DNA of 64,000 nucleotides, taken from contig CM043950.1 in assembly GCA_014529385.2 (NCBI GenBank), positions 71,772,435-71,836,434 of the forward strand, in the 5' to 3' direction. The translations under genes were made by a program, and so were the position numbers. Shown here in pieces: positions 44,583 through 57,317 of this stretch. The stretch comes from Adiantum capillus-veneris. Taxonomy: Eukaryota; Streptophyta; Polypodiopsida; Polypodiales; Pteridaceae. Under the pieces are notes generated by a model. That model had not been told where the DNA came from, did no database searches, and saw nothing but the letters and a program-made list of their open reading frames with translations. Within the stretch, counting starts at the first letter, position 1. Every line of letters starts with the position of its first letter.

Positions 44583-45455
44583 TCATAAAATCTAATGTCT
44601 AGCCAACTCAAATTATTTTCTCATATTAAACTTGTCATTTAATGTGGGGAGAATAAATGGGAACAAGGGTTAGAACATAGACATAACTTATGATTCTATC
44701 TCAACATGGGGCCAAAGTCAAAGGGTCAAAATGAGAGATGGTCTGTCTAACAACAATGCAAGAATGGAGCTTAAAGACCTTAGGGTTAGCTTCATTAAAG
44801 ACCTTAGAACTTAGGCAAGTTAGAACTGAGCTTGAGGTGGGAATCCGGCCCAAGCTTGAGGTGCTTGTCGTGCAAAGGTCAGTGTTAAAAGTCCTTAGAG
44901 CTTAGGCAAGTTAGGGTTGAGCTTGAGGTGGGAATCGGGCCCAAGCTTGAGGTGCTTGTCGTGCTTGTTGTGCTTTGCTGACTAAGGTGCTTAATGGCTA
45001 AGGTTATAAGGTGCTCCATGACTAAGGTATTTGAGGGGCTTAAGGTGTTCCAAAAGTCAACAAGGATCCCTACTCAGGGGGGGGGGGGGGGGGGGGGGGG
45101 GCGAGCCCTACTTGTAGAAGCATGAGAGATAACACACACATCCTCACATAAGGCAAGTCTAGTCTAAAGAGGCAACAAGGACACATGTCAAGCTCCTCTC
45201 CATGTTGTACTCATAAGGTTCCTAAAGCCTATTGGTTGGTCTCTAAATGTGTCCAATAATATTTTAGCTAATTAAAGTAATGGTTGATGCATTTAACAAG
45301 TCCTCTCTCTCAAAGGGAAATTCCTAAGGCTAGCATGGTTGCTTGATACGCACTCTGCATGTGATTGGCTAAGCTTGTAGGGGTCCAATCAATTTGAAGC
45401 TTGAAATACAATGAGGGTTTGACCAAGGAAGCTAGGGGCTTGGTTGCAAGGTATA
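44583..45455 (-). repeat. right arm of the 0.85-kb inverted repeat
   Basis: The reverse complement of 35486-36340 with many small differences. It has an internal duplication of a GAGCTTGAGGTGGGAATC segment (about 44828 and 44918). A short G stretch present in the left arm is expanded here to a run of 25 Gs. Confidence 0.85.
45077..45101. repeat. poly-G run of 25
   Basis: A homopolymer of 25 Gs, where the other arm of the inverted repeat has about five. It may form G-quadruplexes or be a sequencing artefact. Confidence 0.9.
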
Positions 45456-45464
45456 CTCTCCCAC

Positions 45465-45587
<123 letters not shown>

Positions 45588-46450
45588 GTGTGTTCTATTT
45601 GCGAGCTTTTGATTTTGAGATTTTGCAATCAAAACCAGTTTTGCAAGCTTTTTTATTTTAGATTCATAGCCTTTTCTAATGGCACAAGAAAATTAATCCA
45701 AAACAAAGACATCAGTATATGATACACACCAAAAACCATCTATCATCTTGCAAAAACTTGGGCTTAAGATTTAGAGTCACTTTTAACGATACACACCAAA
45801 AACATGTACAAGTTTTCAAAAGCCCTAGGTTTGAGCTTGTACAATCATCTAGATAGATACCACAAAGCATGCTTCTATAACTAAAAGGGAATCAAAAAAA
45901 GTTTCATGTGTCTAGAAAAGCTACTCCATAGCTGATACATAAGAGAAAACTCCTTTAATGCATACCTCTACACGAAATTCTCTAAGGTTTAAGTTCACTA
46001 CACCATAGGCTTTATCTTGCGGGTTTGCCCTAATACAAATGCAAGGTGTGTGGGAGTTAGTGCAGGCAGACAAATGACCATGTGCTCTTTTGGTTGAAGC
46101 CCATTGGTTGAAGCCCAAGAATATGCACATACACATAGTACATGTGCTTACATGACAAAAAAGATTTATGTGTAGATTCTCTCTTTTGAAATCGAGACAG
46201 GTGCAAGTAGGTTCTACCTTAATGTGTACATCATAACAACTCTCTGTGAAAACCCAAAAAACTATGTGTTCTTCACTTTCTCATCCAAGAACATTGCAAC
46301 CATACTTACAGATGACTCCAATCTCTTTTGCGCTTCTTTCTAAATACCATGTATCCACTTATGCTTCCTCCTACTGGAGCCTCCTTGTGTAAGAGCAGCA
46401 TTTGTATTGTTCATGCGTCGTAGTGGTGTTGCAAAATTTGCAAGTCGAAA
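45588..46450. other. non-coding spacer
   Basis: No gene is seen. A TACACACCAAAAAC phrase occurs twice, at about 45723 and 45791. Confidence 0.4.
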
Positions 46451-46456
46451 TCCACT

Positions 46457-49400
46457 TTACACCAAACTCTCACTGTCTTCCTTTGATAAGTTGGTTTCAA
46501 TATCCACTTGCCAGAAAGTAGGAATGATAGGTGAGAATTTAACTTGCCTCTGTACTTTTTCTGTGTTGCTTACTTCATAATTGAAGAACCATATCCACTG
46601 TGTGATTGTCTTGTCTTTAAAAGTTCTTTCAGACCAAAAATAGGGAGCAACCATTCCCACTTGACGGCGCTGTAATTTGTTACCACAACTTTTCTTCCCT
46701 TCCATTCCAAAACATTTCCTTATGCAATTGGTTGGCATCCTTCGTAAAGCCCACTCTTTGCGGGAAACTTTGACCTCTTGAATACACCTTGCTGAATTCT
46801 CCCCTAGTTGCATTGAAATGCTCTCTCCTGCTTCACTGTCAGATACCTCTTCATTATCCTCTCTATCAAAATGTATACTCCGTGGTCCTGTGGTTTTGCG
46901 CTTCCTTGCTTCCATTACATGTCCATGTTTATGTGAGCTTGTACCAACTGCACTTGTTTTCTTCTTCCGTTGTATAGTCTCTTTATCACCTTCCATTGCA
47001 AGCTCCTCATACAAAGAGCTAACAACAACCAAGCCTTTCAATGTACTCGCAAAAATTTGGATTTGGATATTCTTTGCGTTTGGCACTGGCCATCATTGCT
47101 TCTATGGAAGGGCCCATTCCCATGTATTTGCCTGTGGTGTATCCCAATATTTTTGCACATTGAATATATGCATTCAAAACATCACTGGCACATGCATCAT
47201 AAAATGATATTTTGTGATTACCACCTTCACTTGCTATCCAACTTGCATGGATGCTCTCTGATAAGTTTATGCTTGGAATTTGAGATTTCTCCCATGGACT
47301 CTTACTGCCCTATAAATACAATGCAATAAAAACCATATATATATTAATCTTTGTTTTCATGTATTTTATATTAATCAAAGAAAATATTGATATACCATTG
47401 TCTTAGAGATTCGCCAATGGGAAATTCGTTGCTCCCACCAATTAAGTCATCTCTAAGCCTTTTTATTATGCCCTGTCACATTTTCCACTCACCATTATTG
47501 TATTGTGGAAGTTAGAAGGGAGGCCTCATTTGTAGTCTTTGCTAAGAACCATGCTTCACGCATTTCAATGTGATGCATTTGTCTATCTATAGCAACATGT
47601 TTTTAGTGTGTTTATGTAGACTCTGCTCCCAATGGAAAAGACACGAGTGTTCCCTCCCCTCCATTATATTATGAATTCCTCCATTGTATACAAATCGTAT
47701 TGACAACCAATTAGCCTCGGTTTCATCAGGTATAAGTATAGCAAAGTCTGTTGGTTCATGTCCACACCTCTCCATAACTGTGTTTAAATTTCTCCAAAAC
47801 AAGATTTGTGTTTCTTTGTCTTCTTCTTTACGTTCACACATTGCAATCACCTGCAATGCTCACATGATATACAAATAGAACAAATAAGTAATAAAAGGTG
47901 TCTTAAAATCAAAATATGCTATCTAACATATTTTTATAAATTCACTTACCCAAGATCATAAACCAAGCAGGACATAGTTGCCCATCCTTCAATCCGATGA
48001 GTATGATCAAAGTGCACCCAACACTACTCAAATCTCTTGTCCCTCCGTACCTCATTTGATTGACTAGTTCAACTCCAGAAGCAAGTCCTTTTGTGGACAT
48101 TTTGAATATCTAACATTTATCGTTAGGTCCACCCTGGCCTGGAAAATGACTTCCATCAAAGAATGGAAAAACACACCGTTTTTGTAGCAAGAGTATATTG
48201 TCATATCCATCACCGACAACTTGAACCTGTTTAGCTTTCTCATTTGATACAATACTTTTGAATTCCCTATTCTAAATAAGGAGCATCATTTCCTCAAGAA
48301 AATGGTTAATCTCTCCATGAGTGGCTTCTAAATCATCTTCTTTAGTAAAAGATTGTAATAGCATTTGACGAGAAACTAGCATCTATACTTTTTTAGGACC
48401 CCCCTTCTCAATCTTTAAAATTGTCTTAACAAGATTATGCACCTTTTCAAGAGCTTCCCTTCTAGTACCTCGCTATAGATTGTGGTCATGCACTCCCAGA
48501 TGGATGACCAAAAGTTTTACTGTTGTTTTGTTTGGCATCACATAATAGATCATACACTTGCAAATATTTGAACAATTGACCATTTTGTCACAGTAGTGGC
48601 AGGTTATTTTAGATTTACCTTTGCTAGCAGGGTAGTCCATGGTGATTTGTCTATCCAGATGTCCCATGAAAGAAGGCATCATTGTATCTCCTTTCACCAA
48701 GGTAAAAAGGACATGTCACTCTACAACATTGAAGACTTCCAAGACAATAACTCAAACGAAGAGTGCAATCTATGGCCATGTTGGTCGATGCTAGATGATA
48801 CCAAACGTTGTACTTTTGCTCCATATGGAGCATCCTTTATTGTGGTGAATTGGAGAAAGCTTAAAACAAAAATGTCCATTATAAAAATTTGCGAGCTCAT
48901 CAACCTTTTTGAGAGGTCCACAAAATTTAATCTGTAAAAGTTTGGACAACTTGCACGATTTACCTTTGTCTTTCATCCATGAAATGATGGATGTATTATT
49001 TGAATACTCCTGCCTTGTTTGCTCAACCCAATCATGTGTATCTAGAAAGGGTTCTGGTGACATGGTTAGTTCTACTATCTCCAAAACAACTGCATCTGCA
49101 TCTTCATCAGTATCAACATTTAAATGTGATAGAGTCAAACTTTTGCTACATGGTGTAGCATACATAGAGTCATCGCTGTCTTCTTCACTTGTTTCTAAAC
49201 TGTCAACCACATAAACATAGACATCCGAATGTAGAATGTGGTAAGCTGAGGACAAAGTATGGTCAAGTAGGTAATGCGTCTGATCTTCATGATCCCATCT
49301 TGGTAGCACATTGACGTTAGACACAGAGCTCCTTGTCTGAATGACTGGTTCCAAGAGTTCAAACTTAATAGAAGGAGGCAATAGGCTTTGAAGAAAAATA

Positions 49401-49459
49401 TTCACTAAGTAGAAGGTCTCCAATTTGTAATGAGACTCTATAATCCACTTCGGCACCAT
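46457..49459 (-). pseudogene. MULE-like transposase-related gene, intron-split and degraded
   Basis: Several blocks follow in order on the minus strand. An acidic N-terminal part lies at 48791-49459. A cysteine/histidine block at about 48473-48730 reads C-H-Y-C-D-K...C-K-C-M-I-Y-Y-V-M-P and ends L-G-V-H-D-H-N-L. Then come V-V-G-D-G-Y-D-N-I-L-L-L-Q-K-R and G-S-H-F-P-G-Q-G-G-P near 48100-48220. Next is H-W-E-Q-S-L-H-K-H-T-K at 47587-47640, and S-P-W-E-K-S-Q-I-P-S-I-N-L-S-E-S-I-H near 47230-47300. A Lys/Arg-rich tail ends at 46457. The HWEQSL/HKHTK block resembles the end of MULE transposase cores. Stops and frame changes show decay, and some gaps may be introns. The MULE label is moderately supported; a plant-specific domesticated protein is possible. 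Confidence 0.5.
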
Positions 49460-49782
49460 TAATTGTCCATAAAAGAATAGCTGTAGCTATATCTATCATG
49501 TTTGATACAGATAGGGAGGAAGAATACTTGAGGGAAAGAAAATGACAAAAATAGAAGGCAAAGAATTTGTATAAGGTACAAAAAAGTGTAAAAGCATGCA
49601 GTTGCAAAAAATTAATGCGTTCATTGAAAACTGTTCAAAATAGATTTGAAATATTCACTCTTAAAGATATGCACAGTCATAGTCAAGATACATTCAAATC
49701 AACATAAATCCATCTGTTAACTTACCGAGCTTTTAATATCTCCCCCAATAGACCCATAATTAAAAGTTGAACATAGTATGCA

Positions 49783-49815
49783 TAGAATATATGGTATATA
49801 GCACAAATATATATG

Positions 49816-49849
<34 letters not shown>

Positions 49850-50865
49850 CATATATATATAGTATAGAGTATAATTTTACATTATATTATATACTATATA
49901 TACTATACTTATGTTATATTATATAATATTCATACTATATACTATACATAATATACTCATATGTTATGTACTCATACTTATAGTTATATACTATATAGTT
50001 ATATTATAATATATATGTTCTACTTATACTATATACTATATAGTTATAATATATACTATGCATGCTATACTTGTAATTATATTCATATTTATATAATTAT
50101 AGTTACAGTCATATTTATACGTATATATGGTATATAGTTACGTTATATACTTATATAATATAATAGTATATATGTAGTATAGAATATATAATATATAATA
50201 TAAATAGAGTCATACTTATAGTTATATTATACTTCTATAGTATATAGAGTTATATCTATACTTATAATATATACTTATCGTTATATTATGTACTTATATA
50301 ATATAGATAGACATATAGTTATATTATATACTATACATACTATATGAATAGTATAGCTATATCGTACTTATAGAATATATACTTGTATTTATAGTTTTGC
50401 TATACTTATACTATATACTATATAGTTAAAATATATACTATGCATATTATACTTATACTATTAAATATTTAAAGTTATAATATATTTATATTATATAGTA
50501 TATAGTATATGTATATATATTATATACTATATAGTTATAATATATCCCATGCATATTATACTTATACTATTAAATATTTATAGCTATATTATATTTATAT
50601 ATATAGTATATAGTATACGTATATATATTATGCATATTATAGCTATACTATATGTATATATACTATACAAATATTGTACTTATACAATATACTATATAGT
50701 TATAATATTAATTATGCGTATTATACTTATACTATATAAAACTTAAATTGTACATAATATATTATATATGTTATGTTATGCTATACATAACATAATGTTT
50801 ATCGTTTATATTATGCAATGTATAATTTATATAATCTAATATAGTAATTATAGTTTGGTTATAGA
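49783..50865. repeat. AT-rich low-complexity block, about 1.1 kb
   Basis: The block is built almost only of TATA, ATATAC, TATAGT and TTATA words, with many short palindromes such as TATATACATATATA and ATACTATATAGTTAT. It is not a simple dinucleotide array. It has no coding sequence. It could melt easily or attach to the nuclear matrix; both are inference. Confidence 0.93.
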
Positions 50866-50989
50866 CAGTCGAACTTTGTCCACTTGTAATGTGAATATCA
50901 ATATTTAGGGATTACACTTTACAACTTTGGGAGTGAAAAAGTTTGTGTGGCCGAGCTCGAAACCCTGCACGCATGTATTTTGATGTTCC

Positions 50990-51132
<143 letters not shown>

Positions 51133-51178
51133 ATGGTGTTTCTTCCTCCTCTCTTTGTCTCACTACTGCCGTTTCTTG

Positions 51179-51824
51179 CCACTAATTCCGTTAACGCCAT
51201 TCAACAAATCACAAAAAAGGGGGGGCTCTGCCCCCACTTTTTTTTCACATTTGCTTGAATGCCATTGACGGAATTAGTGGTGTTGGATGTTTTGTATACT
51301 ACTAACGATAGCGCTATCAATAGAAATTTTTATGGAAACTCGTTGATGATAATCCAAAAATGGAAAAGAGGGAGGGGGGGAGAGGCCCCCCATCATCCAC
51401 GTGCACGGATGATGGGTGGGATTTGCTCCCCCCTTTTTTCTGCCATTTTTGGAGTATCATCAATGGATTTCCATACATGATCCACAACAAAATACATAAT
51501 TGCTCAATATGATCCTTCAAAAAGCAAAAAAAAGGGGAAGGTAGAGCTCCCCATCATCCACGGGTGTACGGATGATGGGGGAGCTCTGCCTCCCCCATTT
51601 TTTTGCCCTTTTGAAGGTGTCGTCAACAACATTACTAGATAATTTTGATTAATTCCATTTTTTTGAATGTTATCCACTTCATGTTATGTATAATTGCTTA
51701 ATATTCTCCTTCAAAATGCAAAAGTAATGGGGGAGACACATCTCCCCCATCATCTACGCTCGCACGGATGATGGGGGAGCTCTACCTCCCCCTTTTTCTT
51801 TGCATTTTGAAGGATCATATTGAG
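51179..51824. repeat. tandem array of four related hairpins
   Basis: Four imperfect palindromes follow one another at 51179-51280, 51331-51475, 51512-51620 and 51697-51824. Arms of 40-65 bases pair around short loops. Units 2 to 4 share an apex in which CATCATC on one side pairs with GATGATG on the other across ACG...CGG, and a purine-rich lower stem of GGGGGAG. Units 3 and 4 also share outer stems built on CCTTCAAAA, so their left arms are direct repeats. The array is flanked by AT-rich blocks on both sides. No family is recognised. Confidence 0.88.
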
Positions 51825-51879
51825 AAATTATGTAGTCATGATTTGTATTTTTAAGCTTATTGTTGTGAATGATTTTCAT

Positions 51880-52345
51880 TTGATATATAGTATATATATA
51901 TATATACTATAGAGTATATAGTATAGAGTTTATAGTTATATAATATATATAGTCTATAGTAAATATAGTATATATATATAATATAGAGTATAAAATATAT
52001 ACTATAATATGTATAGTACATTGTATAGAATATAGAAATAGAATATATAATATATTGTACTATGTACAACACACAATGTATAATATATATACCTTATATT
52101 ACATATAGTATATAAACTACATACTATACATATATTATGTATATTGTATACTACATATAGTATATAAACTACATGCTATAGATAGTATATATATTGCATA
52201 CTACATATAGTAATATATACTACTTACTACATATTATAGTATACCACATATAGTGTTAAATACTATAATCTATATTTTATAGTACGTAATGTAAGTAACA
52301 TGTAGTTTACTTTATGTAATATGCACTAAACTCTATATTATTTAT
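51880..52345. repeat. second AT-rich low-complexity block
   Basis: About 460 bp of TATAGTA and ATATAC words like the block at 49783. It includes a repeated GTATACTACATATAGTATA phrase near 52147 and 52197. Confidence 0.92.
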
Positions 52346-52387
52346 TTTATTTAACCTAAGAACTATATAATATGTGTTTTGTAGAGA

Positions 52388-55231
52388 ATGGCACCTAAGA
52401 GGGGTAGCAAGAAAAGAAAACCTCCAATCTCTCCTTTCAGCAACCATCAAGTGAGCATGAAGCTTAGGTCTGACTGTATTCCAAAGGAAACTATCGATCA
52501 GGAGGCATCATCACGAGTCTGACATTTGGACACTCCACCCAATAAAAAGTAATGGATTCTCAAAAGGTGTGTTTTTATTGATGATGAGGCTCAAGTTGAC
52601 GAAGACTCCAACAAGGTCGAAGATGATGTAAAAATCACATATAAATTATAAGTGTATGCTATAAATTTATGTTGGTGTGTAGTTTGTATTACAAATTCTG
52701 CAATGGTAGATGATTAAATGTGATGGACATTATTTTTTTGATTGAGAAAGTTAGGTAATAAATAAACATACTAAAAATCCTTATATTCCATTTGGGAGAT
52801 TAAGAAAGGGTGGTCCATTTTTTTTAAAATTCATACCATTGATAAATGTTAGTGAACATATTGAGTATTGTCTATTTTCCTGTTGGAGACAAGGTCCTTA
52901 AATCTCATGTGAGAGCCCTATAAAGGGTGTAGGTTTTTTTTTTTGAAAAAGTGGTCTTCGGAGACTCTGATTTTTTTTTTTGTAAATCTTATACTTGTCA
53001 TTATCTAATCCTAATTGCATATGTTTCTGGATTGTTCATGCTTGTCATTGTTCTCTCTATGTAGAGACCAATGTGCACATTTTTTGGTTGAGAAAGTTGG
53101 GTAATAAATAACCATACTGAAAATTCTTATATTCCATTTGGGAGATTAAGAAAGGGTGGACCATTTTTTTAAAATTCATATCATTGATAAATGTTGGTGA
53201 ACATATTGAGTATTGTTTATTTATATGTTGGAGACAAGGTCCTTAACTCTCATGTGAGAGACCTATATAGGGTGTACAATATTTTTTGAAAAAGTGATCT
53301 CCTTACAAAGAAGACTCTGGCAAAAATTTTGTTAATCATACACTTGTGACTATCTAATCCTTATTGTAGATGCTTTTGGATTATACATGCTTGTCATTTG
53401 TTTCCTCTATGCAGCGACCAATGTGCACATTGAAGATCCTCATGACAAGATAGTGATCATGAAGGGGATGAGGAGAATAAGCATTCCAAACACATAGGCA
53501 AGCAAATGTTGCTTGTCTTGATGAAAGATGTTCTAAGTCAGTTTCATGTGAAGAAGAGGACATTGCCTCCTCATGTTCCGCTATGTCGACTCATGGTGCA
53601 TGAAGCTATTAGGTTTTCTAGAGATGATGTAGAATGGCTCATTTCCTCATTCAATTTTTCTAGGTATTTAAAAACTATGGGGCATTTTCTTGTGTCAATT
53701 GGGGATTCTAGAGGAGATACCATTCCCGTGACCATCGCAAGGGATTTGGAGGAATGGGGACCAGTTTGGCGGGAAAGAAATGTTGAGTTTGAGAGAGCAC
53801 TTGGTAAAGAGTGGTAGGAGCTCAAAGGAAAAGAAATTCTGGTATGGAATGGAAATTATAGGCTAAAAACTTGGTGGAAGAGAATCAAAGATAGTGAGAT
53901 CTTTCATCTTTTTCTCTCTTTTACTGTAAAGCTTTGTTTTTACAAATGATGATTATTTTTTTCTTGTGATAGAGTATTGGACAATGCTCAATACCATGTT
54001 AGTGTTTGTTGCCAATTCCTTGAGTTGTCTAGAGCAAAAGAAGTGGAGTTGCTTCTTGCACTTGACACTTCCAATGCGTAAGTTTTTTATTGCATACTAA
54101 CTCTCATGTTCTTACAAATGATGCTTGTGTTCAACTCTTTGTTTTTTGTTCTTTAACAACATTTCTAGGGCACGTGTCATGCCAAACATCACTCATGAGT
54201 TTATATGCTTCAAAGATTTGGCATGGCAAATAAAAAGTCAATCTTTCAAAAATTGACACCCGATATGAGAGAATGGGCTAGGGTGGAGATGAGTGTGGAG
54301 GCAAGGTGTTACCATGGTGCTGCACCATGCTACAACACACCATGTGGGCTGATATCTCAACTTGTGTGGAAGGTGATACCTACACTACATGTTTTTAGAT
54401 TAATGTAAAATTTTATTATGGTTTCAAAAAAGTGCTTTGTTTTAGGATGATTTCATTGCATTTATGTCCAAAGAAAGAGAAAATTTTGATGCACTTGGAC
54501 TAAATGATGTTGAGAAGAAACAGAGACTAGACAAGGCCACAAAGGTAGAACAGGAACGGTTGAAAGATAGGGGATACAAGTACCTATCAATTGCCAATCC
54601 TCTTAATGGTGATGAGTTATTCAAGTTGATATTAAGCATTAAATGGGATGAGCGTGGCATACTAAAGATCAATAGAGATAAGCTCTATTGTTTTGACAAG
54701 GTCAAAAATCACTCCAGAGAGGTAATGAAGCTATTAGTTTCTCATTTGATAATTAGGTTCAGCCATTTCATTTTTCTATATGATTAATTGATATGTTGTT
54801 CTTATTTATTGTAGAAAGAAGATAATTTTGCACGTCATGAGTCTCACTAAGTAGAAGGATCCACAATATCTTCATTTTGGCGACTACAAGATTTTTAGAA
54901 GTTACATAAAAAAAGAAACTTACTGGGATCACTTGCATGGGGAGGTTACACTTATGATTGAAAGGCTACAAATAGAAGGTCCAAAACTTCCAAATTCTTT
55001 TTACCTATTCTACAAGATGAGCATGAAGAATCATATTTTGCAGGTAGACATTCAACCATTGTTTTTTAAGAATATAGAAATGTTTTAATTTACATAAGAT
55101 CAACTTTTGTGTGTTGTTTTATTGTTACTATTTATGTAGGATTTTATTTATCTAATGGATGCGGTGAAGTCTTCTGACTCTAGTGAGAATATGCCAGAGT
55201 TTGCGTTGTCGGCTAAGAGAGTGATTTATAG
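52388..55231 (+). pseudogene. multi-exon gene of unknown function, degraded
   Basis: A first ATG at 52388 (MAPKRGSKKRKPP, basic, nuclear-signal-like) is followed by exons with good GT-AG borders: 53415-53893, 53975-54077, 54169-54372, 54446-54721, 54815-55043 and 55140-55231. Readable segments include FSRDDVEWLISSFNFSRYLK, LDNAQYHVSVCCQFLEL, WARVEMSVEARCYHGAA and YWDHLHGEVTLMIERLQI. Phases agree at several borders. A TGA near 53442, a TAG at 53815 and at least two frameshifts (in the 54169 and 54815 exons) break it. I recognise no domain. It may be a decayed host gene or a retroelement-free transposon gene. Confidence 0.55.
52735..53425. repeat. 345-bp tandem duplication of intron and acceptor
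   Basis: The segments starting near 52740 and 53085 match over about 340 bp, including GAGATTAAGAAAGGGTGG, GGAGACAAGGTCCTTAA and the terminal CTATG(T/C)AG acceptor with the following GACCAATGTGCACATT. An intron with its 3' splice site and the first bases of the exon has therefore been doubled. Confidence 0.9.
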
Positions 55232-55896
55232 GTTTGCATCTTTCACTTGCGCTCTTTGCAAAAAAAGTGCATTTAATTTTTTTTCCATGGTTTTGTGGTA
55301 GTGGGTCATTTTGAGTATGATGAAATATCATTTTGTGTTGACAAAAAATCCTTAAATTCCCTGTGGAAGCCCAATGCATTGCATACTTTTGCAACTGCAA
55401 CTGTGACTGCTTAGTTAGTCGACTGCATTTGAACTTCACTCCAACATTGCAGTATCATAATAAACATCCATTTGTTCAGGTTGATAATGTGCTTACATCT
55501 CCAACTGCTCATATTTCTACTTTAGTTCATCATACTACTTGTGCAATATCAAATTCTCCTCCTTCCTTTCTTCCTCTACAAACACCTGATAGGGCTTACT
55601 GACCACATCATACATCCTCATTTTGATTTTCTCCCAAACTCCCTTCATGTACTCCATCATTTCAATTTTCATTTTCTCTACACTCTTGAGTTAAAGTACC
55701 AGCCTTCGACATCTATTTCTTCTTCTGACATCTATCAATCTTCTTCTCCACCTTTTTACAAGTTGTAACTCTACTTAGCAACACCCCGTTACTGCTTTCT
55801 AGGGTAGCATTTAAACTAGCCATCTCAGTAAACTATTCCTGTAGCACTTGAAACCACTCAGCTCTTCACAAACTAATTTTAAAGGAATTGTTTTCT

Positions 55897-57240
55897 CTAG
55901 TTGAGGCTACCACCTACTTGTATTAGGCTAACTTGTTGCATCAATTCATGGCTCTCACTCAGTTCCTTGACCTTCTCCTGCATAACTACCACCTCACTTT
56001 GTTTTTTCTTATCCTTCAGGGCTCCCTCTTTTATTTGCTTCAACTCACTATGCAGTCCATCATTTTCTTTGCTCAACAATGTAAATTCCATGGACTGATA
56101 TTCCTTGACTAGATTCAATGCATTTTGTACCTCAGCAAATGATACATTTGTAAAATGAGCCTTATCAATGCTAGGCTCTTCCACATCAGAGGCTCCAACA
56201 TTAACTACGGGCACTTCCCCTGCATCTCTTTCCTACAGTCTTTTGATTTTGAAACATGTCTTAGCTGATACATGTACTGTAGGTTTCTCAATTTTCTTTA
56301 TTGCAGTTTTAGAGAATAAGTCTCCAAACTCCTTGTCTAGCGTCACTTTAACTGCATCCAAGATTTTTAATAACTTGTAGACATAAGATTCTCCACACCT
56401 TGAGTCATTTGCATAGTTCTTTGATCCTTAGGCAGTTTCTACCAATCCTTGGGCAATTGTCATGGCATCAAGAAATTCTTACCCTGTAAAATACTTTTAT
56501 TATTTACATACTAGAAAATTCCAGCAAGATAGGGTCCCACTTTGGTGGTCCTATCCTTTCTCCTCTGCTTTGTGTACAATTCAAACTTGATTCTATCATA
56601 TATAATATTTGCCCATACCATCTGTTGACCATTCTCAATTGCCACTAGGATACCATAGTTCTTCCTGCTGATGTACTCTGACTTTACCAACATAAACATC
56701 CTCTCTATAAACCACTTGATTTGCTGAAGTCTCACTGGATTTTTCATCCCTGACATCTGATAGTAGTGTCTCTCTCCTTGAGACTCACCAAATTCTTTGG
56801 TCATGACCTTATCAATGGCTTTGCCTACCTCATATTCTTTTGCAGTAGAAACATCAAACACTTGGGCAATCAACTCTTCTATCAAATTCTCCTTCCCATA
56901 GATATGGCCATCATTTAGCTGCAGATGTTTCAAATATACTACTAATCTAGTTTTGCCTCCAATTCACCCAAGGCAATCTTGCAAAGTTCAGTAAACCAAT
57001 TTTCTTGATCCATGCAACATTCTCTTCATTGACTACTAGATCATACCTGAAATCAAGGAATGTATACTCTGGAAATGCTTCCTCCTTGGTAGAGGGCAAC
57101 ACCTTAGTAGGTGTGACCATATTTGGATCCTCTTCTGAGCTTGGTTCAAGGACCGTAGTTGCTCGATATCGTGTCTTCTACCTAGAATGTAGTAATAGAG
57201 GCGGCTCACCTAGCTCCAACAGAAATATTGTGCAGGCTTG
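55897..57240 (-). pseudogene. third ORF downstream of integrase, copy 2
   Basis: From about 57190 the sense strand reads F-P-E-Y-T-F-L-D-F-R-Y-D-L-V-V-N-E-E-N-V-A-W. After a frame change, 56933-56511 gives a clean 140-codon run with HLQLNDGHIYGKENLIEELI, HYYQMSGMKNP, KWFIERMFMLVKSEYISRKN and VWANIIYDRIKFEL. The tail (55897-56214) is highly charged with heptads, including E-V-Q-N-A-L-N-L-V-K-E-Y and E-K-V-K-E-L-S-E-S-H-E-L-M, a likely coiled coil. This agrees block by block with copy 1. No membrane helix is seen. The function is unknown. Confidence 0.65.
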
Positions 57241-57317
57241 ACATGCCCAAACACACAAAGAAACACAGAGGACAAGTGATTAGAGCATTATTGCAAATAG
57301 TCACCACCTCAATGACC

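Noticed and set aside
49783-50865. Organellar DNA insertion because of extreme AT content
   Set aside because: No organellar gene or tRNA is present and the sequence is low-complexity repeat, unlike chloroplast or mitochondrial spacers.
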